Source of the DNA: Baaleninema simplex PCC 7105 | Lineage (GTDB): Bacteria > Cyanobacteriota > Cyanobacteriia > Cyanobacteriales > Geitlerinemataceae | Assembly: GCF_000332355.1 (NCBI RefSeq) | Contig: NZ_KB235958.1 | Coordinates: 3,338,875 to 3,402,257 of the forward strand | Reading direction: 5' to 3' | DNA length: 63,383 bases | Shown: in pieces, positions 56,382 through 63,383 of the stretch | Layout: each line of letters starts with the position of its first letter | Position numbering within the stretch: the stretch's first letter is position 1 | Position numbers and translations under genes: made by a program | Notes under the pieces: model-generated | The model's input: the letters and a program-made list of their open reading frames with translations, nothing else | Databases searched by the model: none | Told to the model about the DNA's origin: nothing

Positions 56382-59300
56382 CTAACGACGAAGCATCAGT
56401 TGCGTGGCTTCCTCGGCAGACATGGGATGACCGAAGAAATAGCCTTGCATTTGAGGACAGTCGAGATGGCGGAGGCGATCGCATTGAAGTTGGGTTTCGA
56501 CCCCTTCAGCCACGATGCGGAGATCGAGTGCGTTTCCCAAGGCAACGATGGCAGCGATCGCCGCTTCGTTATAACTATCTTCGCCGAGGGTGCGAACGAA
56601 GTTTTGATGGATTTTCAGGGTTTGAATCGGGAAAATCGGTAGCGAACTCAACGACGCATACCCTGTTCCAAAATCGTCGAGTGCGATGGAAATCCCCATT
56701 TTCTGAAACTGCATGACCCTCTCGCGCACGCTTTTCGTATCCTGAAGGGCGACCGTTTCGGGAATTTCTAACTCCAGCTGACTCGGATCGATCCTCGTCT
56801 GTTGTAACAACTCCTCCAAGCAACGACTTAAGTTAGGATTTTGCAACTCGTAAGTCGAGAGGTTCGCCGATATCTTAACCGTTCCCAAGTTTGCGGCGTT
56901 CCACCTCTGGATTTGACGACACACCCTTTCGAGAACCCATTCACCGATGGCAGCGATCGAGCCGTTTTCCTCTGCGATCGGTAAAAACTGCGACGGTAAC
57001 AGCAATCCTTGCGTCGGATGTTGCCAGCGTACCAAAGCTTCCCAGGCGGCGATCGCTCCCTCAGCCGTCATCTGGGGTTGGTAGTACAACCGCAACTCCT
57101 TTTGTTCGAGGGCTTTTCGCAAACTTTCGATCGCCGAACGCCGTTTTGAAGTTTGGGCTTCCATTGAGGGCGTATAAAGCTGATAGTTGTTCCGTCCGGC
57201 GTCTTTGGCGCGATACAGAGCAATATCAGCCTGTTTGACGAGCGTTTCGGCGTCCTCGTGGTCTGTCGGATATAAAGCAATACCGATACTGGTACTCACG
57301 TAAAGCTGGTGTCCGTCGATCTCGAAGGGGTTTTCCAGAACTTTCAGCAATCGATGGGCGATTTTTTCGGCGTCTTGAATGTGGCGAATTTGCGGCAACA
57401 GTAAAATAAACTCGTCGCCTCCCCAACGAGCCACCACGTCGAACTGACGCAAACAACTGCGAAGTCGTTGACTGGTTTGTTGTAACAGCTTGTCGCCGAT
57501 CGCGTGTCCCAGCGTATCGTTAATAATTTTGAACTGATCGAGATCCAGAAAGCACACGGCCACTTTTTCGCCGTTGCGTTTGGCCCGGGCCAGAGCGGTG
57601 TGGAGGTGTTCGTCGAACAACAGGCGGTTGGGCAATCCCGTCAGCAGGTCGTGAAAGGCTCGGTACTGGACGATTTCGGCGGTGCGTTGGTGTTGGATGG
57701 TTCCCCCGAGACTGGCGGCGACCGCTTGGAGAATGGAAATTTCGCTGTCGGAGTCCAACAACTGGGAACGAACGCATTCCCAACTCAAATAGCCCCAGTG
57801 TTCGTCTTCGATAACGATGGGTAAGAGGAGGAATACGGCGATGTTTTCAGCGGCTAAGCTCGATCGCACGGGTTCGGGAGTTTGGTTGAGAGTCCGATGG
57901 ACGTGCTGTCCACTGTCGAGAACCTGGTAGTACTCGGGTAACAGAGGAAAGTCGCCGTCGTCACCCCGTCCGTCTTGAGAAGACAGGCGATGGTGACGAG
58001 AGGTTAGGTTGTCGTTGTGCCATTCGTAACGGAGGGTGACGGTTGGGGGAGTGAATTGAGTATCGGTGTATTCGTAAACGCTAATGCGATCGACGCCAGT
58101 GGTTTCGCCGATAATCGAGAGGGCTTCGGGAATAACGTTCGCGCGGTTTCCTCGAGCGATCAGGGTTTGCAGGGCGCGGGAGGTTCCCTGTAACAAAGCA
58201 TCTCGCTGACGAAGTTTGAGTTCGGCTTGTTTGCGGACGGTGATGTCTTCGACCGTTCCTTCGATCGCGATCGGGCGTTTTTCGCAGTCCCCCACGGTGC
58301 GAGCCGTTTCGCGAATCCAGATCGTCGAACCATCGCGCCGGTAGATTTGAGTTTCGAGACTACTTCCTTCTAGGCGATCGCGAACTTGCTGTAAAAACGT
58401 CGCGAGATCGCTGTCGTTGACGTATAGCTTAAAGTTGGGTCGGTTGGCTGCCTCGACGAATTCATCGACGTCGCTATAGCCGAAAATACTGGCCAGCATG
58501 GGATTGGCCATGGTGTAGCGGCCGTCTAACGTTTTTTGGTAAATGCCCGAAACTGCGTTCTCGAAGATATTTCGGTATTTTTTGTGATGGAGGACGACGC
58601 TCAGTTGAACGGTAATCGCCGAGACGAGAGAAATTTTTTGGGGATCGGCTTGCTGGGATTGGCGGACGAAGAAGACGAACACGCCGAGAACTTCGCCTTT
58701 GACCAGAAGCGGCATGGCTAAACCGGCCGAAAACCCGTGGGCGATCGCACTGTCAACACGCAGCAGATCTAAGGCGGGATCGAGGCTGGTCTCGGTACGA
58801 CTGTCTGGATTGTTGACGGACCATACTTGCCCGTACCATAGCGCTTCGGAGGGGAATGTCAGCCCTTGTCCGAGTTGTCGAAAGTGCCAGTCTTGTTGGT
58901 AGTTGTCGCTGTTGGGGTTGGAGTTGCTATACCACGCCGAACGACCTTCGAGTCTCTGGCCGTCGGGGGTAGGAAGCCAGACTTCACCGTAATCCCAGGT
59001 GGTGACTTGACAAATTTTCCGTAACGCGACGCCCAAGGCGGCGGCGAAATCCCGCGATTCCACCATTGCTAGGGTAATGGTTTGCAGCAGTCGCGCTTCT
59101 TGGAGAACCCGTCGCCGCTCGCTGGTATCGTGACACAAACCGACGATTTGTCCGACGCAACCGTGTCGGTCGAAAATGGGGGAGAGGGACACGAGGAGCG
59201 TGGTAGGTTGCCCGTACCGTTGCCACGTTACCTCGTAGGAAACAGTTTGTTGTTTGTCCCGACAGCGATCGCATCGTTCCTGCGTGACCGTCGCCACAGG

Positions 59301-59540
59301 TTCGGGGAAAAAAATATCGATCGAGCGATCGACGGCGTCTTCCTCGAGCAGCAACATTTGATTCAGGGCAGGATTCGCTTCGATGAGGACGTAATTCGTT
59401 CCCGCCACAGACTCTCGCACGTCTAGGACAAAAATACCGTCGAAGGTGCGATCGAGTATAGCTTTTAGCCAGGTTTCAGTCGAAGCCAGGGGATCGGCCG
59501 TTTTGGGACTAGCTTCGCGTGGCTCTGCGTGTCTGGGCAT
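56382..59540 (-). CDS. PAS/GAF-GGDEF-EAL cyclic di-GMP signalling protein
   Basis: 1052 residues, with no membrane helix. Domains in order are PAS (about 20-140), GAF (about 150-320), PAS with a PAC tail (about 320-440), GAF (about 450-620), GGDEF (about 635-795, with RWGGDEFILL intact) and EAL (about 805-1050, with AWEALVRWQHP, KISANLS, LELEIPE, LDDFGTGYASL and VAEGVET). Both catalytic motifs look functional, but the conserved Asp of the KID motif is His here (LKIHQNF), so hydrolase activity is uncertain. It is probably bifunctional or switchable. An OmpR-type regulator lies 195 bp upstream on the same strand. Confidence 0.92.
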   Translation of the reverse strand: MPRHAEPREASPKTADPLASTETWLKAILDRTFDGIFVLDVRESVAGTNYVLIEANPALNQMLLLEEDAVDRSIDIFFPEPVATVTQERCDRCRDKQQTVSYEVTWQRYGQPTTLLVSLSPIFDRHGCVGQIVGLCHDTSERRRVLQEARLLQTITLAMVESRDFAAALGVALRKICQVTTWDYGEVWLPTPDGQRLEGRSAWYSNSNPNSDNYQQDWHFRQLGQGLTFPSEALWYGQVWSVNNPDSRTETSLDPALDLLRVDSAIAHGFSAGLAMPLLVKGEVLGVFVFFVRQSQQADPQKISLVSAITVQLSVVLHHKKYRNIFENAVSGIYQKTLDGRYTMANPMLASIFGYSDVDEFVEAANRPNFKLYVNDSDLATFLQQVRDRLEGSSLETQIYRRDGSTIWIRETARTVGDCEKRPIAIEGTVEDITVRKQAELKLRQRDALLQGTSRALQTLIARGNRANVIPEALSIIGETTGVDRISVYEYTDTQFTPPTVTLRYEWHNDNLTSRHHRLSSQDGRGDDGDFPLLPEYYQVLDSGQHVHRTLNQTPEPVRSSLAAENIAVFLLLPIVIEDEHWGYLSWECVRSQLLDSDSEISILQAVAASLGGTIQHQRTAEIVQYRAFHDLLTGLPNRLLFDEHLHTALARAKRNGEKVAVCFLDLDQFKIINDTLGHAIGDKLLQQTSQRLRSCLRQFDVVARWGGDEFILLLPQIRHIQDAEKIAHRLLKVLENPFEIDGHQLYVSTSIGIALYPTDHEDAETLVKQADIALYRAKDAGRNNYQLYTPSMEAQTSKRRSAIESLRKALEQKELRLYYQPQMTAEGAIAAWEALVRWQHPTQGLLLPSQFLPIAEENGSIAAIGEWVLERVCRQIQRWNAANLGTVKISANLSTYELQNPNLSRCLEELLQQTRIDPSQLELEIPETVALQDTKSVRERVMQFQKMGISIALDDFGTGYASLSSLPIFPIQTLKIHQNFVRTLGEDSYNEAAIAAIVALGNALDLRIVAEGVETQLQCDRLRHLDCPQMQGYFFGHPMSAEEATQLMLRR

Positions 59541-59735
59541 GAGCGGTCTGGGTTGCGAGGTGTTCTCTCCTCAATTGTCGGCCAAGTTTCGCAATTTCGC
59601 TTCCGGGTATCCCACGGAGTCCCTGTCAGGAAAATTGCGGGTGTAGATCTCGGCCGTCGCAGTAGTGCCTCGTATTTCCCGGCAATTAACTCGGTGCCCA
59701 ACAGGCTTTAAGATGCCGGAATTATCGACTCTCAA

Positions 59736-60428
59736 CTACTCTGGCGCGTTGCCAAAGCGATAGCCTTTTCCGTACACGGTATGCACGAGGGGAGCCTCTC
59801 CCGAGACAGACACCTTTCGACGTAATAGACGAATCGAGGCTGCTAATACGTTACTGCTCGGTCGAGCGTCCGTTCCCCACAAATGCTGTTGAATTTGTTG
59901 GTGGGTGAGCAGTTGTCCGAGGTGTTGCATGAAATAAGCTAACAGGCGCGTTTCTTTTTCTGAGAGTTCGATGGTGCGCCCGTTACGATACGCCAGTTGG
60001 TTGTCGCAGTCGAGTTCGAGATCTTCTGCGCGCAATCGTCCAGACTGCGGTTCGGGGGTCTCGAAACGGGACGAACGCCGCAACAAGGCTCGCACTCGGG
60101 CTAGGAGTTCTCGCAACTCGAAGGGTTTGACGAGATAGTCGTCAGCACCCGCATCGAGACCCAACACGCGATCGTCGAGCGTATCCTTGGCGGTGAGGAA
60201 TAAAACGGGAGTCGTATCTCCCCGCTCCCGACACCGCTGGCACAAGTCTAAACCACTGAGTTTCGGTAACATCCAGTCGAGAACCAGCAAGTCGTAGGAC
60301 TGGCTTTGCACGAGTTTGAAACCTCCCTCGCCGTCATACGCTACATCGACGGTATACCCTTCTCGTTTGAGGGCTCGCGCTAGGGGAACAGTCAGCTCGA
60401 CTTCGTCATCTACAAGGAGAATTTGCAT
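59736..60428 (-). CDS. OmpR-family response regulator (RppA-like)
   Basis: 230 residues. The receiver domain (1-120) has the acidic pair in LVDDEVELT, the phospho-acceptor Asp51 in LLVLDWMLPKLSGLDL, and the Thr/Lys motifs LFLTAKD and DYLVKPF. The winged-helix DNA-binding domain (about 135-228) ends VHTVYGKGYRFG. The sequence resembles cyanobacterial RppA-type regulators. No histidine kinase is adjacent; the next gene on the strand is the GGDEF/EAL protein, which it may control. Confidence 0.92.
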   Translation of the reverse strand: MQILLVDDEVELTVPLARALKREGYTVDVAYDGEGGFKLVQSQSYDLLVLDWMLPKLSGLDLCQRCRERGDTTPVLFLTAKDTLDDRVLGLDAGADDYLVKPFELRELLARVRALLRRSSRFETPEPQSGRLRAEDLELDCDNQLAYRNGRTIELSEKETRLLAYFMQHLGQLLTHQQIQQHLWGTDARPSSNVLAASIRLLRRKVSVSGEAPLVHTVYGKGYRFGNAPE

Positions 60429-60990
60429 CTCGCGTTCGTCGGGATGGGTAGAAAGGGTCTATCCTCATCCTATCGTTAATTTGGATGCGGTCAGTTTAGC
60501 TCTACGTTAGACCCTCGTTCGGTTGCTACAGTTTCTCTGATTTGTTGCTGAAGGTTGGCTGAAATTCTCCGGATGTCTCCCGCCTCGTTATGTAATTGGG
60601 AATGGTAGATGCACCCTGACGATCGCCCCTAGCTCCTCGTGGGCTAGGGGTTTTTTCTTGGCGTCAAGACGCGATCGAGACCTTAAAAAAGTCGATCGGA
60701 AGCTCGTTTTATGCGATCGATGCTTTTTTGATTTCTTAAAAAAAAACTAACATGACAAAAATTAAAATTATTAAAATTGCAGTTTTTAAATAAAATTAAA
60801 AATTCGTAAATACGAACAGCAAAAAATTTTATTTTTAAATCTAAAAGTAAACAAAACATTCGAGATCGAACATCATTCGATTCAGAACTAGATTTTTTTA
60901 ACACGATACTTTACAATAATATACAATTTAGAAAAAGAAGTGCTTTCGTGCGACCTTCTCAATTATCGATATTGTCAGGATAGAATCACC
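60429..60990. other. Long intergenic region with orphan terminator
   Basis: No protein gene supported. A strong plus-strand terminator sits at 60626-60656 with no upstream plus-strand gene. 60680-60960 is extremely AT-rich. GATGCACCC near 60608 resembles one end of the GGGTGCATCTCA MITE family. Confidence 0.6.
60626..60656 (+). terminator. Rho-independent terminator, orphan
   Basis: CCCCTAGC pairs perfectly with GCTAGGGG over a 9-nt loop and is followed by TTTTTT. This is the best canonical terminator in the window. The nearest upstream plus-strand gene is far away, so it suggests a small RNA ending here. Confidence 0.85.
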
Positions 60991-61980
60991 ATGCAGTTTG
61001 TTTGGCTTGTTTTAGGAATTTTGCTAGGAATTCTAGCGATCGCCATAATTCTCTATCTTACCACTGCTCGCCGCTACCAATCCTCAGACTCTGTTGCCAA
61101 TTCCTATGATGAATGGACAGAAGATGGAATTTTAGAATTTTACTGGGGCGAACACATTCACCTCGGTCATTACGGTTCGCCACCGCACCGAAAAGATTTT
61201 CTAGAGGCTAAAGCAGATTTCGTTCGGGAAATGGTGCGTTGGGGCGGTTTAGAAAACTTACCCCAAGGAACGACCGTGTTAGATGTCGGATGCGGAATTG
61301 GGGGAAGCAGTCGTATTCTAGCCCGCGAGTACGGTTTTTCAGTGACTGGAGTGACTATCAGTCCCCAACAGGTCAAACGCGCCCAAGAATTAACGCCAGA
61401 AGATGTCGATGCGACGTTTCAGGTAGACGACGCCATGTCCTTGTCGTTTCCCGATGCGAGTTTTGATGTGGTATGGTCGATCGAAGCGGGGCCTCATATG
61501 CCCGACAAAGCTACTTTTGCTAAAGAATTAATTCGGGTACTAAAACCCGGTGGTATTTTAGTTGTAGCGGATTGGAACCAACGGGACGATCGCCAACAAC
61601 CACTTAACGTTTGGGAGCGAATTGTCATGCGACAACTGCTCGATCAGTGGTCTCATCCCGAGTTTTCCAGTATTGAAGGGTTTTCCGAACTGTTAGAAGA
61701 AACTGGATTGGTAGACGGCAAGGTTACGACAGACGATTGGACGCAAGAAACGCTTCCGTCTTGGCTCGATTCGATCTGGCAAGGTATCGAGCGACCGCAA
61801 GGATGGCTCAAATTTGGTGTGGCAGGTTTTATTAAATCTGTACGTGAAGTTCCGACGCTTCTGTTAATGCGTTTTGCCTTTGGTGTGGGACTTTGTCGCT
61901 TTGGAATGTTCCGTGCCGTTCGCGGTAATTCTTCCGAAGAACTGGCTGAAACTGTTGCCAGTCAAACCGCAGGAAACTAA
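60991..61980 (+). CDS. MPBQ/MSBQ methyltransferase (plastoquinone/tocopherol synthesis)
   Basis: 329 residues from MQFVWLVLGILLGILAIAII, an N-terminal membrane anchor; an in-frame codon at 60940 is unlikely. It continues TARRYQSSDSVANSYDEWTE, with GEHIHLGHYG, SAM site VLDVGCGIGGSSRILA, GVTISPQQVKRA and WSIEAGPHMPDK. This closely follows Synechocystis Sll0418, the 2-methyl-6-phytyl/solanyl-benzoquinone methyltransferase. It methylates the quinol ring in the membrane. It is a single gene, with an AT-rich promoter region upstream. Confidence 0.93.
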   Translation: MQFVWLVLGILLGILAIAIILYLTTARRYQSSDSVANSYDEWTEDGILEFYWGEHIHLGHYGSPPHRKDFLEAKADFVREMVRWGGLENLPQGTTVLDVGCGIGGSSRILAREYGFSVTGVTISPQQVKRAQELTPEDVDATFQVDDAMSLSFPDASFDVVWSIEAGPHMPDKATFAKELIRVLKPGGILVVADWNQRDDRQQPLNVWERIVMRQLLDQWSHPEFSSIEGFSELLEETGLVDGKVTTDDWTQETLPSWLDSIWQGIERPQGWLKFGVAGFIKSVREVPTLLLMRFAFGVGLCRFGMFRAVRGNSSEELAETVASQTAGN

Positions 61981-62008
61981 CTTTTAGTAACAGATTTTGT
62001 GTGGGGGA

Positions 62009-62030
62009 AGCGATCGGTTTTGCGATCGCT
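62009..62030 (+). terminator. HIP1-based hairpin after MPBQ methyltransferase
   Basis: AGCGATCG and CGATCGCT form a stem of two HIP1 half-sites with a 6-nt loop; there is no T-run. It may act as a weak terminator. Confidence 0.35.
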
Positions 62031-62127
62031 CCTCTCTCAAATTCACATAAAAGAACGTCCGATCGCATGACTGCTATTTAAACGTTGCAAGTTTTTCAGT
62101 TAGGGAGCGATCGCTATTATTCCTAAC

Positions 62128-62279
62128 GGGAACATCTCACTTTTGTAAAAATATGAGTCTGAGGTAAGTTGAACTTTGGCTTTGCTCAGTTCATGGCTCG
62201 AGCGAAGCCGAAACCCAACAGCAGCTAAATCGAGGACTCAAGCTTGCCTCCGATCGATTTATATTTTTGAGATACACCC
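62128..62279. mobile_element. MITE-like element, GGG..ATCTCA ends
   Basis: The left end GGGAACATCTCACTTTTGTAAAAATAT is mirrored by ATATTTTTGAGATACACCC at the right end, 152 bp in all. The ends match the element at 4698-4819. Confidence 0.6.
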
Positions 62280-62324
62280 GATCGAACCGAGAAAAAGGAC
62301 GAGTCGAACGACATTTCGATCGCC

Positions 62325-62606
62325 CTACCGCCATTCTTCTAAAACCTCTACATCGAGCGGAATTTCCAGTTCTTCCTGTTCTTGCAGCGATTTCCAGCCA
62401 GGACGCCATTGGCTGGGATTTTTGAGGGTTTTCGCGTTCACCCAAAATCTTACCTGTGCGTCGCAGGAGGCCATCAGTTCTGCAAAGACAAAATCGCCTT
62501 CGTTTTTACGACTGACGACTTGAAAATGCCGCCAGCCCCAGGTTTCCCGAACGGCTGTCCATTTCGACCCCAACAAATGGGGAAACTTCTGTTTTTTCTT
62601 GCCCAT
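62325..62606 (-). CDS. TIGR02450-family Trp-rich small protein
   Basis: 93 residues. LLGSKWTAVRETWGWRHFQVV, a middle strand pair and NPSQWRPGWKSL match the Trp-rich TIGR02450 family, of unknown function. A 20-residue acidic C-terminal tail follows. Its ATGG start coincides with the 3' end of the second iscB element, exactly as for the zinc-ribbon gene after the first. Confidence 0.83.
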   Translation of the reverse strand: MGKKKQKFPHLLGSKWTAVRETWGWRHFQVVSRKNEGDFVFAELMASCDAQVRFWVNAKTLKNPSQWRPGWKSLQEQEELEIPLDVEVLEEWR

Positions 62607-63383
62607 CTAAAATGCGGGAAGGGGACTTCCGTTATATCCGACAGGATTAGCGGGAGGGGAATTCCCGCCAACAAACGAACTGCCCGACAGGGCATCCTTA
62701 TTTCGAGAATCTGTATTCATAGCCGTCTGATTTCTGAACAGTCGTCAGATATTTCGGATGAACGTCAAAAGGTTTAACCCCAGCGTTCAGTCGAAAGGAA
62801 GGGCGAAACCGAATAGCAATCCGCCCCGTGTAATTTCCGGCGAATTTTCCTTGAGGAATTGTCGCCTTGACTATATCGCCGGTTTGGAAACCTTGAAAAG
62901 ATTTGGCTTTCGGGGCGTGAGTTCTCGGAAAACCGTATTTATCGGAACGACATCGTTGCCGAACTCCGTGACCTTTGGCTGCAACGAGCAAAGGTTTCTC
63001 GACCGCGACATCTAATCGATCGGGAGTCGATTTCCCGACGCAAGCCGCATCGATCCAGTGAGTTTTCGGCAAACCCAATCGAGTCCGATTAAACTTAGTC
63101 TGTCCGCCCGTTCCCACTTCAACGGGCAATCCAGTTTCTTTCAACTGTTGGTACAGCTTCCAGCGAGTTGCGTTGACTGCTGCCGCATCTTTTAACGGCG
63201 CTTTTGCCTGTTTCAAAATACGGTTGAGAACGGTCGGTTTGCCCGATAGAAACTCGCGAATATCTCGGTTTCCCTTAGCTTGGTTGCAAGTATGACAAGC
63301 CAGCGTTAGGTTAGAAACTCGGTCGCTCCCTCCCTGGGATTTGGGATGAATATGTTCGACCTCTAATGGTAGGTCTTCCGCGC
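62607..63383 (-). mobile_element. Second IscB element, cut by the window edge
   Basis: The 3' region is nearly the same as the element at 22705-24331, including CAGGATTAGCGGGAGGGG, CGAACTGCCCGACAGGGCAT and the terminal TTTTAGATGG. The left hairpin arm differs (GGGAAGGGGACTTCCG). Confidence 0.8.
62698..63383 (-). CDS. iscB: IscB RNA-guided endonuclease, partial (C-terminal part)
   Basis: The start lies beyond the window. The visible part runs from the HNH domain ([26 protein letters not shown]) through Ruv[13 protein letters not shown] to the same C-terminus as the first copy ([10 protein letters not shown]). Differences from the first copy are few and mostly conservative (for example HWIDAA for [15 protein letters not shown] for PRAVAPKAK), so the copies duplicated recently. 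The catalytic residues seen are intact. Confidence 0.93.
   Translation of the reverse strand, partial: AEDLPLEVEHIHPKSQGGSDRVSNLTLACHTCNQAKGNRDIREFLSGKPTVLNRILKQAKAPLKDAAAVNATRWKLYQQLKETGLPVEVGTGGQTKFNRTRLGLPKTHWIDAACVGKSTPDRLDVAVEKPLLVAAKGHGVRQRCRSDKYGFPRTHAPKAKSFQGFQTGDIVKATIPQGKFAGNYTGRIAIRFRPSFRLNAGVKPFDVHPKYLTTVQKSDGYEYRFSK

Overview
The window is chromosomal DNA from a cyanobacterium, probably a filamentous Oscillatoriales-type strain. The evidence is the very frequent HIP1 octamer (GCGATCGC), the photosynthesis-linked kinase NblS, an MPBQ/MSBQ methyltransferase for plastoquinone and tocopherol, and the cyanobacterial order purC-bamA-lpxC-fabZ-lpxA-lpxB. Most of it is core-genome housekeeping DNA seeded with small mobile elements. 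No tRNA, rRNA or CRISPR array was seen.

Layout. 1-1750: a YbhB/PEBP-type gene cut by a HEARO (IscB omega RNA) end, then a lone tnpB element. 1882-8051: an LpxB-like glycosyltransferase, a secreted low-complexity protein, an ABC exporter and a chromate-type transporter. 8178-11365: an ExbB-ExbD-ExbD energiser set facing a TonB-like protein. 11799-15726: pstSCAB phosphate uptake. 15743-20188: a DUF2135-like secreted protein, an NmrA-like reductase and the hopanoid genes hpnH and hpnA, with an unexplained structured-looking spacer between the last two. 20344-25120: nblS, a zinc-ribbon protein, a complete iscB element with its HEARO RNA, and a GerMN protein. 25328-32716: the lipid A / outer-membrane assembly cluster. 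32908-39682: histidine kinase, cdsA, a second tnpB, cbiT, ychF and a small membrane protein. 40295-41965: a complete DDE-transposase IS. 42407-50553: small cyanobacterial proteins, ppa, panD, thiL, a degraded gene, a Uma2 nuclease, secA and a YiiX-like hydrolase. 50597-51048: a decayed IS605/tnpB end. 51256-54671: an arsenosugar cluster, arsM - adenine deaminase - arsS. 54840-62606: SRPBCC protein, CPXCG mini-protein, GGDEF/EAL protein with a response regulator, MPBQ methyltransferase and a Trp-rich small protein. 62698-end: a second, truncated iscB.

How the genes work together. The pst genes form one phosphate transporter. The lpx-fabZ-bamA-cdsA set builds and assembles the outer membrane. 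hpnA and hpnH serve hopanoid side-chain synthesis. ArsM methylates arsenic and ArsS adds a 5'-deoxyadenosyl group; the adenine later lost from that product would be a substrate for the deaminase encoded between them. ExbB/ExbD and the TonB-like protein would energise outer-membrane uptake.

The most notable observations are: (i) adenine deaminase embedded in the arsenosugar operon; (ii) a paralogous ExbD whose membrane Asp is replaced by Asn, facing a probable uncharacterised TonB; (iii) a HEARO end inside a PEBP coding sequence, with its junction readable to about a base; (iv) two iscB elements that both end exactly at the ATGG of the next gene; (v) three tnpB-type elements, each preceded in the same orientation by a REP-like tandem repeat; and (vi) several MITE families. 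Starts were moved from the longest frame where family alignment or a ribosome-binding site favoured an internal codon.
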